Shown here piece by piece: positions 27,921 to 38,235 of a stretch of 64,000 bases of DNA. The stretch is from the NCBI GenBank assembly GCA_963785035.1, contig CAWATG010000005.1:558001-622000 (forward strand). The letters are read 5' to 3'. The position numbers and the translations under genes are program-made. Below the pieces are notes generated by a model that searched no databases, was not told the origin of the DNA, and saw nothing but the letters and a program-made list of their open reading frames with translations. This DNA comes from CAWATG01 sp963785035. Its GTDB lineage: Bacteria; Actinomycetota; Acidimicrobiia; IMCC26256; CAWATG01. Each line of letters opens with the position of its first letter. The stretch's first letter is position 1.

Positions 27921-28601
27921 TCAGACGGTTCGGACGCCATACGCCGCCGACACGAGGGATCGGAGCAGGACAACCCCGTCATTCGAGCCGAGGATCGCAT
28001 CCGATGCCCGTTCGGGATGCGGCATCAGACCCACGACATTACGCCCCACACTGCAGATTCCTGCGATGTCGTCCAAGCTCCCATTGGGGTTGTCGACGTA
28101 CCGGAAGACGATGCGGTCTTCCGCGCGCAATTCGTCAAGGGTGTGTGGATCACAGACGAAATTGCCTTCGAAGTGATTGATCGGAATCTGCAATTGGTCC
28201 CCGACGTCCGCCGCCGCCGTGAGGACACAGTTGGTCGTTTCCACGCGGACCGTCGCTGATTCGCATAAGAACTTGAGCCCGGCGTTCTTCTGGAGCGCGC
28301 CTGGCAAAAGACCCGCTTCGGTGAGGACCTGAAAACCATTACAAATCCCGACAACTGGTCCGCCTGCCGCGGCGTGGCCCGCAACGGCATCCATAACCGG
28401 CGAGAACCGTGCAATCGCTCCAGCCCTGAGGTAATCGCCGTGAGCAAAACCGCCGGGTATCACAATTGCGTCGACGCCACGCAGGTCACGGTCCGCATGC
28501 CATAACAGCTCGGTCGTGGCGCCTAATTGCTCGAGTGCCCACACCATGTCGAGTTCACAGTTGGTTCCGGGGAACACGACAATGCCGATTGACGCGCTCA
28601 C
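27921..28601 (-). CDS. purQ: Phosphoribosylformylglycinamidine synthase glutaminase subunit PurQ
   Basis: PurQ is the class I glutamine amidotransferase that supplies ammonia to PurL. The start is the GTG at 28601, overlapping the purS stop (GTGA), giving 226 residues that begin SASIGIVVFPGTNCELD. The nucleophile Cys is in VVGICNGFQVLTEAGLLPG and the catalytic His-x-Glu pair in MPHPERASD, with FAHGDYLRAGAIA as the second family motif. The longer open frame upstream is not used. Confidence 0.95.
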   Translation of the reverse strand: MSASIGIVVFPGTNCELDMVWALEQLGATTELLWHADRDLRGVDAIVIPGGFAHGDYLRAGAIARFSPVMDAVAGHAAAGGPVVGICNGFQVLTEAGLLPGALQKNAGLKFLCESATVRVETTNCVLTAAADVGDQLQIPINHFEGNFVCDPHTLDELRAEDRIVFRYVDNPNGSLDDIAGICSVGRNVVGLMPHPERASDAILGSNDGVVLLRSLVSAAYGVRTV

Positions 28602-28873
28602 GTGCCGGCGCCGCCGTTGGTCGACACCGTGAAGCTGAACGTCTCGATGACAGGATTGGCGAGCAACCGCTGACACATCTCATTCACCTGAACGGATGCA
28701 GCAGTGTGGTCCTCGGCGTCAACCGTGAGGTGAATGCACTTCCCCACACGCACGCCTGAAACGTTGTCGTATCCCAGCGCCGGCAACGCACGCTCGACGT
28801 TCGAACCCTGGGGATCGAGGATTCCGGGAAGGTGGGTTATCTCAACACGCGCATGGAACAGCATCGGCACCAA
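28598..28873 (-). CDS. purS: Phosphoribosylformylglycinamidine synthase subunit PurS
   Basis: PurS is the small bridging subunit of the FGAM synthase complex. The 91-residue product has the family pattern of two strand-helix repeats: ARVEITHLPGILDPQGSNVERALPALGY, then VRVGKCIHLTVDAED and VNEMCQRLLANPVIETFSF. A second ATG three codons in is an alternative start. It overlaps purQ and lies about 40 bases after purC. Confidence 0.93.
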   Translation of the reverse strand: MVPMLFHARVEITHLPGILDPQGSNVERALPALGYDNVSGVRVGKCIHLTVDAEDHTAASVQVNEMCQRLLANPVIETFSFTVSTNGGAGT

Positions 28874-28914
28874 ACTAGCCGGTCATATTTTCCGACTCCG
28901 GAGTGTCGCACCAC

Positions 28915-29793
28915 TCACGCACGAAACCATTCGTCGAAGCTCAGCCCACTGATCAGCTCATAGGCTTCGACATATCGAGCGCGGGTTCCGTTGATGATCT
29001 CATCGGGCAAACGCGGCGGTGGTGGGGTGCGGTCCCAGCCCGTTCCGAGCAGAAAGTCGCGCACGAACTGCTTATCGAAGGACGGCGGCGACGACCCGAT
29101 TTCGTACGCATCAAGGGGCCAATACCGCGAGGAGTCTGGGGTCATCATTTCGTCGATAACCAAGAGGGTCCCGTCGATCTCGCCGAATTCGAACTTGGTG
29201 TCGGCCAGCACCAACCCGCGCGACGAAGCGTGGTGCGCTCCGAAGCCATACAGGGTTATCGCCATCGACTCGAGCTGGTCATACTGCTCGGCGCCGACGA
29301 GTGCCTCGCCTTCTGCGCGGGTGATGGCCCTGTCGTGGCCCTCGAGCGCTTTCGTCGACGGCGTGAAGATTGGCGTGTCGAGTTGCTCGGCCTCGCGCAG
29401 TCCAGGCGGAAGGGGCTGCCCGTTCACGGTGCCGACCGCCTGGTACTCCTCCCATGCCGATCCGAAGAGATACCCGCGCACAATGCACTCCATCGGCACG
29501 GGTCGGGCCGCACGAACGAGCATTGCCCGACCGGCGACATCGGGACCGGCAGTCTCGGGAATGTCTGTGGGATCGGCGGAGATCAAGTGGTTCGGTACGA
29601 GATGGGCTGTGGCATCGAACCAGAAGCAGGACAGCGCTGTGAGCACACGTCCCTTGTCGGGAATGGATTCGTCGAAAACGACATCGAACGCCGAGATCCG
29701 ATCTGTCGCGACCATGAGAAGGCGGTCGTGGCCGACTTCGTAGAGCTCACGAACCTTGCCCGAGAGGAGGTGCGGAAGCCCGACCTTGCTCAT
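28915..29793 (-). CDS. purC: SAICAR synthetase PurC
   Basis: PurC joins aspartate to CAIR to form SAICAR. The 292-residue protein is the longer type found in many Actinobacteria and fungi. It begins LLSGKVRELYEVGHDRLLMV followed by ATDRISAFDVVFDESIPDKG, then has VPMECIVRGYLFGSAW and a C-terminal QFVRDFLLGTGWDRTPPPP. The ATG overlaps the purB stop by 4 bases. Confidence 0.95.
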   Translation of the reverse strand: MSKVGLPHLLSGKVRELYEVGHDRLLMVATDRISAFDVVFDESIPDKGRVLTALSCFWFDATAHLVPNHLISADPTDIPETAGPDVAGRAMLVRAARPVPMECIVRGYLFGSAWEEYQAVGTVNGQPLPPGLREAEQLDTPIFTPSTKALEGHDRAITRAEGEALVGAEQYDQLESMAITLYGFGAHHASSRGLVLADTKFEFGEIDGTLLVIDEMMTPDSSRYWPLDAYEIGSSPPSFDKQFVRDFLLGTGWDRTPPPPRLPDEIINGTRARYVEAYELISGLSFDEWFRA

Positions 29794-31130
29794 CGATCCA
29801 ATCCGCTCTGTTCGCGCCCAGGTTGATCGCTCTCGAGTTCGTCGAGCGCGTCAACGCTGTGATGCGCATTCCCAAGCGCTCGAGAGAGGTCGAAACACCG
29901 CTCCAACTGTCCAGGTCCGAACGCCGTGGACGCTTCGGCATCCTCGCGAAGAACTGCAATGAACGGTCGGCGCTCGTTCCATGTCTTCATTGCGCACCGT
30001 TGGACGATGCGATACGCCTCGTCACGGGTGCGGCCTGCCTCGACCAAACCGAGCAAGACCGGCTGGCTGAAAACCAACCCGAATGAGGCGTCCAGATTCT
30101 CGATCATTCGTTCGGGATATACCTGCATGCCTTCGACGATGGATCGGAACTTCACAAGCAGGTAGTAGGCCAGCAGCGACGAGTCAGGAAGGACAATGCG
30201 CTCAACCGATGAATGCGAGATGTCTCGCTCGTGCCACAGCGCCACGTCCTCGAGGCCGGCGGTGAGGTTGGAGCGCAACACTCGAGCGAGTCCACAGAGC
30301 TGTTCACACTTCACCGGGTTGCGCTTGTGTGGCATCGCAGAAGAACCCTTCTGCCCTGCGGCGAATGGCTCCTCGACCTCCCTCACCTCGGTTCGCTGGA
30401 GGTGTCGTATCTCGAGGGCGAACGACTCGATCGTCGCTCCCACTGACGCACATGCGTAGAGGTACTCGGCGTGTCGGTCACGCGCCAGTACCTGTGTTGC
30501 CGGCACCGGCTCAATGGCGAGGCGCTCACAGACACGCCGCTCGATGAACGGGTCGACGTTCGAATACGTCCCTACCGCGCCCGAGAGCTTGCCAACGGCA
30601 ATGCGTGCCCTGGCATTCGTCAGGCGCTCACGATCTCGGCGGATCTGCAATGCCCACAACGCCAACTTGTTGCCGAAGGTCGTGGGTTCCGCGTGCACGC
30701 CGTGCGTTCGCCCCACCATCGCCGTATTGCGGTGCGCTCGGGCCTGCGCAATCACCACGGACTCGAGTTCTGCAGCTGCCGCAAGGAGAAGGTCCGCCGC
30801 TCGCATGATCAGGACCGACCACGCGGTATCGACCACGTCACTCGAAGTCAGTCCGTAGTGAACCCAGGATCCGTGCGGCGCCACGATGCTGTCCTGGACG
30901 ACATCGACGAAGGCAGCGACATCGTGATGCGTCACGGCCTCACGTGCCTCAATCGCCGCGATGTCGAATGATGCTTGCTCCCGGATCGCCCGCGCCGCAT
31001 CGACGGGAACGACGCCATGTTCAGCCCACGCCTCACTCGCAAGAATCTCGATCTCGAGCCACGTTCCGTAACGGGACGCATCCGAAAACAGCGACGCCAT
31101 CGGTTCAAGTGCGTAACGCGGTATCAACAC
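29790..31130 (-). CDS. purB: Adenylosuccinate lyase PurB
   Basis: PurB splits SAICAR to AICAR and adenylosuccinate to AMP, both releasing fumarate. The 446-residue protein is complete. It has the fumarase/lyase superfamily signature GSSAMPHKRNPVKCEQL, the upstream catalytic region VGRTHGVHAEPTTFG and the N-terminal VHYGLTSSDVVDTA. It is coupled to purC by a 4-base overlap and lies 25 bases downstream of purD. Confidence 0.96.
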   Translation of the reverse strand: MLIPRYALEPMASLFSDASRYGTWLEIEILASEAWAEHGVVPVDAARAIREQASFDIAAIEAREAVTHHDVAAFVDVVQDSIVAPHGSWVHYGLTSSDVVDTAWSVLIMRAADLLLAAAAELESVVIAQARAHRNTAMVGRTHGVHAEPTTFGNKLALWALQIRRDRERLTNARARIAVGKLSGAVGTYSNVDPFIERRVCERLAIEPVPATQVLARDRHAEYLYACASVGATIESFALEIRHLQRTEVREVEEPFAAGQKGSSAMPHKRNPVKCEQLCGLARVLRSNLTAGLEDVALWHERDISHSSVERIVLPDSSLLAYYLLVKFRSIVEGMQVYPERMIENLDASFGLVFSQPVLLGLVEAGRTRDEAYRIVQRCAMKTWNERRPFIAVLREDAEASTAFGPGQLERCFDLSRALGNAHHSVDALDELESDQPGREQSGLDR

Positions 31131-31155
31131 TCCACCATTTCAGATTCCTGCCGCT

Positions 31156-32434
31156 TCATTGGTGTGCCGCGATGTCCTGACGGTATTGGACCCCTGGCCA
31201 TGAGATTTTCTCGACCGCACGATATGCGCGCTCGCGAGCATCCTCGATCGTCGCAGCCTTGGCCGTCACGTTCAACACCCGTCCGCCCGCAGTCACCACC
31301 GCACCATCACGCAGTGCAGTCCCGGCATGAAAGACCGTGACACCTTCTACGGCTTCAGCCGCATCGAGACCAGTGATCTCATCACCGACCCGTGGCGTCT
31401 CGGGATAGCCTTCGGAGGCAAGCACGACCGTGACGCACGCGTCGTCGTCGAAGGTCACCGGCGTCGCGAACGCTCCCGTTGCCGATTCGAGACAATGTGC
31501 GGCAAGGTCGCTCGTCAGACGTGGAATCACCACCTGGCACTCGGGATCACCGAACCGCACGTTGTACTCGAGAACCTTCGGACCGTCTTCGGTCAGCATG
31601 ATCCCTGCGTAGAGCACCCCTCGATACGAGATGCCCTGGCGTGCCAACGCACGCAGCGAGGGCCTGACCGCGCGTTCCATCACGTCGTCGACCATGTTGG
31701 CGCCGATTGCGGATACCGGCGAATACGCGCCCATGCCCTCCGGTGTTCGGACCAAGGTCGCCATCGCGCAGACGCTTGAAATCCTGTGCCGGAGCAAGGG
31801 GAATCGCTCCCTCCGGGTCGCTTCTCCCGTCGCAGAGCACCAACAGCGAAAGCTCCGGGCCCGACAATGCCTCCTCGATGACCACCGTGCGACCGGCATC
31901 ACCGTGCGCTGCACCGGAGAGATACGCGCGCACAGCATCGCGAGCCTCGGTGAGCGACTCCGTGACGACGACACCCTTGCCCGCGGCGAGGCCATCGGTC
32001 TTGATGACGTACCGACCCTTGAGCGTCTCTACAAATGCGAGCGCCTCGGCTTCGTGCCCTGCTTTGAAGGTCGCGAACTGTGCCGTGGGAACACCCGCAT
32101 CGGCAAGCAACTGCTTCATCCACGCCTTCGAACCTTCGAGGCGAGCGCCCGCAGCAGTGGGGCCGAAGGCGATACGCCCGCGCGCCGTGAGCGCATCGAC
32201 GGCGCCCGCCACAAGGGGTACCTCAGCACCCAACACCGTGAGGTCGGCATCGACCGTGTTCGCAAGATCTGCGATCGCGCCAGCGTCACCGACCGCGACC
32301 GGTTGGCACTCCCCGATGGTTGCCATACCAGGGTTACCGGGTGCGCAGATCACCGAACTCACCTGTGCTGAACGGTCCAGCGCTCCCGCCAGCGCGTGCT
32401 CACGGCCACCTGACCCAATGACGAGGACACGCAC
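31156..32434 (-). pseudogene. purD: Phosphoribosylamine-glycine ligase PurD, one frameshift
   Basis: PurD makes GAR from phosphoribosylamine and glycine. The N-terminal half (VLVIGSGGREHALAGAL, then YVIKTDGLAAGKGVVV) runs from 32434 to GDLGPNTGG. The rest (MGAYSPVSAI, KVLEYNVRFGDPECQV, VVLASEGYP) is in another frame down to 31156. The break is one surplus G in GGAGGGCATG, at plus-strand 31736-31738. Removing it restores the invariant NTGGMGAYSP. Since PurD is essential for this pathway and the change is in a G-run, a sequence error is the likelier reading. Confidence 0.9.
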
Positions 32435-32464
32435 GGGGTGAGCCTACGCCGTGACGAGCCGCGT

Positions 32465-33757
32465 TCAGGAGCCGGCCGACAGAACGATCGTTTGGTCGCG
32501 CGCTGGTCCTACAGAGACAAACGAGACCGGAACACCGGCGAGGCGCTCAATGAACCGAACGTAGTCGCGCGCCGCCATGGGGAGTTCCTCAAACTCGGTG
32601 CAGCCCTCGATGTCAGTTCCCCACCCTGGCACCGTTTCGTACACAGGCCGAACGCGGTGCAACACGGACTGATGATACGGAACGTGGTTGTAGCGCGTCC
32701 CGTCCTCGTCCTCGTAGGCCACACACACCTTGATCTCGTCCAGCGACGCCAGCACGTCAAGCTTGGTGATTGCGAGGTCGCTCGCGCTGTTGAGGCGGAC
32801 TGCGTGACGCATCATCACAGCGTCGAGCCAACCTGGTCGGCGGCGCCGCCCTGTGTTCGTGCCGAACTCGCGACCGCGTTCCACCAGCATGTCACCGACT
32901 TCGTCACCTTCGAAGAGCTCCGCGGGAAATGGGCCGCTACCCACACGAGTCGTGTACGCCTTGGTCACACCGATGACCCGCTCGATCGCACGCGGACCAA
33001 CGCCGGCACCCGTACAGACTCCACCGGCAACAGGATTGCTCGACGTCACGAATGGGTAGGTCCCGTGGTCGAGATCAAGAAACGTTGCCTGCGCTCCCTC
33101 GAAGAGCACGTGCTCACCCGCATCAAGGGCCTCGTGCACAAGATGGACCGTGTCGTCGATCATCGGAGCAAGGCGCGGCACCATCGCAAGGTAGGTCGCG
33201 CACACCTGCTCGACCTCGACGGGGAGTCGGTTGTATCCCTTGGTCAGAACGAGGTTCTTCTCGCGCAGGACCAGATCGAGCTTCTGGCGGAAGATCTTGG
33301 GATCGAGCAGGTCCTGCACACGAATCCCGACGCGCAGCGCCTTATCCGCGTACGCCGGACCGATTCCACGTTTGGTGGTGCCGAGCTTGTTCTTGCCGAG
33401 GAAACGCTCGTTGAGCATGTCCAGCTCTTGGTGATACGGCATGATCAAGTGAGCGTTTCCAGAGACCTTGAGCCGTGAGGTGTCGACGCCCTTGGCTTCG
33501 AGCACGTCGAGTTCGGCGATCAGAACGGCCGGGTCGATGACGACGCCATTGCCGATGACCGGGATCGTCCCTGGGTACAGGACACCACTCGGCACGAGTT
33601 GCAGGGCGAACACCTCGCCATCGACGACGATCGTGTGGCCGGCGTTGTGACCGCCCTGGTAGCGAACCACCATGTGACTCTCGCCGGCGAGGTAATCGAC
33701 GAAACGGCCTTTGCCTTCGTCGCCCCACTGGGTACCCACGATCACGGTGCCGGACAC
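32465..33757 (-). CDS. purA: Adenylosuccinate synthetase PurA
   Basis: PurA converts IMP and aspartate to adenylosuccinate with GTP, the first step to AMP. The 430-residue protein is complete: GTQWGDEGKGRFVDYLAG (phosphate loop with catalytic Asp), GHNAGHTIVVDGE, TKRGIGPAYADK, FEGAQATFLDLDHGTYPFVT and TGRRRRPGWLDAV. It is the first pur gene of the minus-strand run, so the 157 bases between it and clpB should hold the promoter. I see no clear -35/-10 pair there. Confidence 0.96.
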   Translation of the reverse strand: MSGTVIVGTQWGDEGKGRFVDYLAGESHMVVRYQGGHNAGHTIVVDGEVFALQLVPSGVLYPGTIPVIGNGVVIDPAVLIAELDVLEAKGVDTSRLKVSGNAHLIMPYHQELDMLNERFLGKNKLGTTKRGIGPAYADKALRVGIRVQDLLDPKIFRQKLDLVLREKNLVLTKGYNRLPVEVEQVCATYLAMVPRLAPMIDDTVHLVHEALDAGEHVLFEGAQATFLDLDHGTYPFVTSSNPVAGGVCTGAGVGPRAIERVIGVTKAYTTRVGSGPFPAELFEGDEVGDMLVERGREFGTNTGRRRRPGWLDAVMMRHAVRLNSASDLAITKLDVLASLDEIKVCVAYEDEDGTRYNHVPYHQSVLHRVRPVYETVPGWGTDIEGCTEFEELPMAARDYVRFIERLAGVPVSFVSVGPARDQTIVLSAGS

Positions 33758-33914
33758 GACAAGCTCCTCGAAACAGGACTGGACGGGGAGTGGTCGACCG
33801 GGGACTTCCGGATACCGAAGGTCTCAGCGGCGCTCACGTGGGAGGCAGGGTAGCCGACTCGGCGAGCCTGCGGCCGGTGGAGCCGCCAGCACGATGGCAG
33901 GAAAGCCCGTCCTG

Positions 33915-36501
33915 CTAGGCGCTGACAGGGGAGACAGCCTCAAGCGTGGCGAAAACCAGGTGCCCGTCCGCGACTGCATCGACGGTGATGACATCGCCTT
34001 CGCTGGTAGTTCCCGTCGAGCATCCCCATGGCCAGCGGATCGGCGATTTCCTTCTGGATCACCCGCTTGAGGGGCCGCGCCCCGAAATCGGGGTCGAACC
34101 CAGTCCGAGCGAGATACGCGATCGCCCCATCGGAGAGTTCCAGCCCCAGACCGCGTTCGGCGAGACGCTCGCGGAGCTGCGCAACTGCCAGCACGACGAT
34201 CTGTGCGATATGACTCTCGTCGAGAGAATGGAAAACCACAATCTCGTCGATACGGTTCACGAACTCGGGACGGAAATGGGCTTGGACCGCGGCACGTACC
34301 GCCGTCTCGTCACCACCGGCACCGAGGTTGCTCGTCATGATGACCACGGTGTTCGTGAAATCGACGGTACGGCCCTGACCATCGGTCAAACGGCCATCGT
34401 CCATCAGTGCGAGCAGGACGTTGAACACCTCGGGATGGGCCTTCTCCACCTCGTCGAAAAGAACGACGGCGTACGGTCGACGGCGAATCGCCTCGGTGAG
34501 TTGGCCCCCCTCGTCGTATCCGACATATCCGGGAGGAGCCCCGATGAGTCGGGCCACGGAATGCTTCTCCATGTACTCCGACATGTCGATGCGTTGCATG
34601 GCACGCGGATCGTCGAACAGGAACTCGGCAAGACGGCGGGCAAGTTCGGTCTTGCCGACCCCGGTTGGTCCAAGAAAGAGGAAGGAACCAATCGGGCGAT
34701 TCGGATCGGACAGACCTGCGCGTGAACGCCGGATCGCGTTGCTCACAGCAGTGACCGCCTGGTCCTGGCCGATCACACGACCGTGCAGCACCTCCTCCAT
34801 GCGTACGAGCTTGGCCGCCTCGCCTTCCACCAGACGCGAGACCGGAATGCCCGTCCACTTCGCAACGATCTCGGCGATGTCCTCCTCGTCGACCTCCTCC
34901 TTCAGCATCTTCTCGGTTGCTTGGAGGTCGTCGAGTCGCCGGGTCTTGGCGCCGATTTCCGTTTCGAGGTCTCGCATCGTGCCGTAACGCAACTCGGCTG
35001 CGCGCTCGAGATCGCCGACGCGCTCGGCCTGTTCTGCGTCGCTGCGAGCATTCTCGAGCTTGGTCTTGAGGTCGCGAATTCCCGCGATGGCGTCCTTCTC
35101 GTTCTTCCAGTGCGCAACCATCGAGTCACGTGACTCGGCAAGCTCGGCGATCTCGACATCGATTGCTGCGCGTCGTGTCAGCGCGGATGCATCGGTTTCC
35201 TTCGCCAACGCCGTCCGCTCGATCTCGAGTTGGCGAAGCCGGCGCTCCACGACGTCGATCTCGAAGGGCATCGAGTCGATCTCGATGCGAAGGCGCGATG
35301 CAGCTTCGTCGATGAGGTCGATCGCCTTGTCCGGCAACTGCCTTCCCGAGATATACCGATCCGAGATCACTGCCGCCGCGACGATCGCCGCATCCTGGAT
35401 ACGTACTCCGTGATGGACCTCGTAGCGCTCCTTCAAACCGCGGAGAATCGCGATGGTGTCCTCGACCGAGGGTTCGCCGACGAACACCTGCTGGAACCGA
35501 CGTTCAAGCGCAGGATCGGTTTCGATGTGCTTGCGAAACTCGTCGAGCGTGGTCGCGCCAATGAGGCGCAGCTCACCGCGCGCCAACATCGGTTTGATCA
35601 TGTTTCCGGCATCAACGGCACCTTCCGCTCCGCCGGCTCCGACGATCGTGTGCACTTCGTCGATGAAGGTGACGACGTCGCCGCCCGAATCGGAAATCTC
35701 CTTCAGGACGGCCTTGAAGCGTTCTTCGAACTCGCCGCGGTACTTCGCGCCGGCAACCATCGCGCCGATATCAAGCGAAATGAGGCGCTTGTTGCGCAGC
35801 CCTTCGGGAACATCACCTTCGACGATTCGGCGCGCGAGGCCTTCCGCGATCGCCGTCTTGCCGACGCCAGGCTCACCGATGAGCACCGGGTTGTTCTTCG
35901 TGCGACGCGACAGAACCTGGATCACACGACGGATCTCCTCGTCGCGCCCGATCACCGGGTCGAGGCGGCCGTTGCGCGCGTCTTCGGTGAGATCGCGCCC
36001 GAAACGCTCGAGTGCCTGGTACTGCTCCTCGGGATTCTCGCTCGTGACGCGATGCGAGCCCCGAACCTGACGGAGCGCGTCGAGCACCGTCTCGGGGGTG
36101 ACACCGAGCGACCGCAACAACTCGCCGATGCCCCCGGGCACTGCCGCCATCGCGAGCAACACGTGCTCGGTCGAGAGATAGTCGTCGTCCAAGAACGTGC
36201 GCTGCCCATCAGCTGCTTCGAAAAGCCGGAAGACGTCAGGCGACAGCGCCCCATGCTGGGTCGTCGGACCATACACATGGGGCATGGCATCGAGCCGTTC
36301 CGCTATACGGGCTCGCAACAGGGCCGGTGCGACACCGATGCGTTCGAGCACCGGGAGCACGACACCTTCGGGCTGTGCGATCAGCGCGTCGAGCAGGTGC
36401 TCCATCTGTACCTGCGTATGCGATCGCTCGTTGGCAAGCGACTGCGCGGCGGCGAGCGCCTCTTGCGTCTTGCGAGTGAACTTATTGGGATCGAGTGCCA
36501 T
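33915..36501 (-). pseudogene. clpB: Disaggregase ClpB, frameshift in the last 30 codons
   Basis: ClpB is the hexameric AAA+ chaperone that pulls proteins out of aggregates with DnaK. The protein has the N-terminal double Clp repeat, first ATPase domain (Walker A GEPGVGKTAIAEGLA), a coiled-coil middle domain around residues 400-520 and the second ATPase domain (GPTGVGKTELARRLAEF). All of this is intact. After MGMLDGNYQ the frame scrambles because of one surplus base at about plus-strand 34002. Corrected, the end reads EGDVITVDAVADG and stops at 33915, about 861 residues. The broken version loses only the small C-terminal strand region. It is downstream of hspR in the heat-shock operon. Confidence 0.93.
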
Positions 36502-36561
36502 GGCGGTCTCCCGTTGAGAGGCTCGGTATTACGCAGTGTTGGCGAGAGGTCCTTGCATGAC

Positions 36562-37017
36562 CTATCGGGTGCGGCGAAAGGGGACGAGTCCATTTCTGAC
36601 CGGTACCAGGTCACGCCGGTAGAGGCGATGGACTGATTCGACTGTGACGTTGTGCTCTTGGCGAGCGCGCTGAACTGCAAGACGACCCGCGGCCTCCACC
36701 TCGTCGAGGCGCTGTCGTGCGAGGTCGCGTTGGCGTCGTGTCACATCAAGCTTCGCCTCGAGCTCGAGCACGGCCTTGACGCCTGCGAGGTTGAGGCCAC
36801 GATCGGTCAACTCCGAAATACGACGCAGAACTGCGATGTCGTTCGCGGAATACCGACGCGATCGACCCCCGGTCCGGGCCGGTTCGATCAAGCCCTTGCG
36901 TTCATAGATCCGCAACGTCTGCGGATGCATTCCCGCCAATTCCGCAGCGACAGAGATCACGAACAGTGCACGGCGACGTTCGGCGTCGTTGAGGTCTTGG
37001 TCGTCGCTCATGTTCAC
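36562..37017 (-). CDS. hspR: Heat-shock repressor HspR
   Basis: HspR is the MerR-family repressor of the actinobacterial dnaK operon, with DnaK as co-repressor. The 151-residue protein has the N-terminal winged helix (LFVISVAAELAGMHPQTLRI, YERKGLIEPARTGG, RRYSANDIAVLRRISELTD) and a basic helical tail. Its start overlaps the dnaJ stop by 4 bases, the same dnaK-grpE-dnaJ-hspR order as in Streptomyces. The expected target, a HAIR-like site, is present upstream of dnaK at 40678-40700. Confidence 0.95.
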   Translation of the reverse strand: MNMSDDQDLNDAERRRALFVISVAAELAGMHPQTLRIYERKGLIEPARTGGRSRRYSANDIAVLRRISELTDRGLNLAGVKAVLELEAKLDVTRRQRDLARQRLDEVEAAGRLAVQRARQEHNVTVESVHRLYRRDLVPVRNGLVPFRRTR

Positions 37018-38159
37018 ACTCCCAAGTGAGCTCGGGGATCGCCCTTCGAAACTGTCGCCAACGCCTCTATCGCGTCACGTTCGGCTTGGTCGAGTTCCGT
37101 CGGGATCTGGACATCGAACGTGACGATCAAGTCGCCCCCCACCCCTGATGCGTTGGGGATGCCGTGTCCTCGAACGCGAACCTTCTTGCCACTCTTCGTT
37201 CCCGGTGGCACCTTCACAACCACTGGTTCGCCCATCGTCGGCACACGAACCTGGGCCCCGAGCACAGCCTCCGGAAACGTGATCGGCACGCGTACGGTGA
37301 GGTCCTTGCCCGATCTGCCGAACAGCGTATGGGCACCAACGTGCACGATGACATAGAGATCCCCGGAAGGACCGCCGAAGGACCCTGCCGCACCTCGACC
37401 TTTCACGCGAATTCGTTGGCCGTCCTCGACGCCCGCGGGGATCCGTACTTTCACCTCGCGTTGTCGGCGCTCCACACCGCTTCCGTTACAGGTCGAACAG
37501 GGATCGCTCACGATGCCACCACGCCCACCACAGGTCGGACAGACCTCCGAAAATGAAAACGGACCCTGGTCAACTGCGATGCTCCCGGTTCCGGCGCAGC
37601 GCGGGCATCGCTGTGGTGTCGTGCCGGCCCGAGCACCGGTACCCGAACACGTCTGACATGCGGCATCAGCAGTGAAACGAACCGTTGTCGTGACCCCGTG
37701 TATCGCGTCGAGGAAATCGACATGGAGCTCAGTCTCGAGATCACTACCGGGGCGTGGACCGGCCGCGCCCCGGCCACGCCGTCCGGAACTCGTGCGGTTG
37801 AACAGGCCGCCGAACAAGTCACCCAATCCGCCGGAGCCATCACCGAAATCGAATTGCGCGCCGCCCGGTCCTCTCGGACCGAAACCACCCTGACCGGCAC
37901 CGGGGCCCCCGACGCCCGCGGCCACCATGCGCCGCACCTCGTCGTACTCTTTGCGACGCGCGGCATCGTTGAGGACGTCATAGGCAGCGGCGATCTCCTT
38001 GAAGCGCTCTTCGGCAACCGGGTTACCCTGGTTCGCGTCAGGATGAAACTTCTTCGCGAGCTTTCGATACGCGCGCGTGATGTCCTTCTCGCTCGCGTCC
38101 TGAGCCACGTCGAGCACCTTGTAGAAATCCTTCTCGAACCACTCCCTTTGTGGGGTCAC
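37014..38159 (-). CDS. dnaJ: Co-chaperone DnaJ
   Basis: DnaJ delivers clients to DnaK and triggers its ATPase. The 381-residue protein has the J domain (FYKVLDVAQDASEKDITRAY with the HPD triad in KKFHPDANQG), a Gly/Phe-rich linker (residues about 85-130), four zinc motifs of the CxxCxGxG type (CQTCSGTG, CPRCAGTG, CPTCGGRG, CSTCNGSG) and the C-terminal peptide-binding domains. All eight zinc cysteines are present. It is 76 bases downstream of grpE and overlaps hspR. Confidence 0.96.
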   Translation of the reverse strand: MTPQREWFEKDFYKVLDVAQDASEKDITRAYRKLAKKFHPDANQGNPVAEERFKEIAAAYDVLNDAARRKEYDEVRRMVAAGVGGPGAGQGGFGPRGPGGAQFDFGDGSGGLGDLFGGLFNRTSSGRRGRGAAGPRPGSDLETELHVDFLDAIHGVTTTVRFTADAACQTCSGTGARAGTTPQRCPRCAGTGSIAVDQGPFSFSEVCPTCGGRGGIVSDPCSTCNGSGVERRQREVKVRIPAGVEDGQRIRVKGRGAAGSFGGPSGDLYVIVHVGAHTLFGRSGKDLTVRVPITFPEAVLGAQVRVPTMGEPVVVKVPPGTKSGKKVRVRGHGIPNASGVGGDLIVTFDVQIPTELDQAERDAIEALATVSKGDPRAHLGV

Positions 38160-38235
38160 GAGGGGATCGTTTCCTCTCTCAGCCGATTGTCTCGGGTCGG
38201 CTCGGATTCGGGCTCTGCTGATTCGGTCCGTTGTT

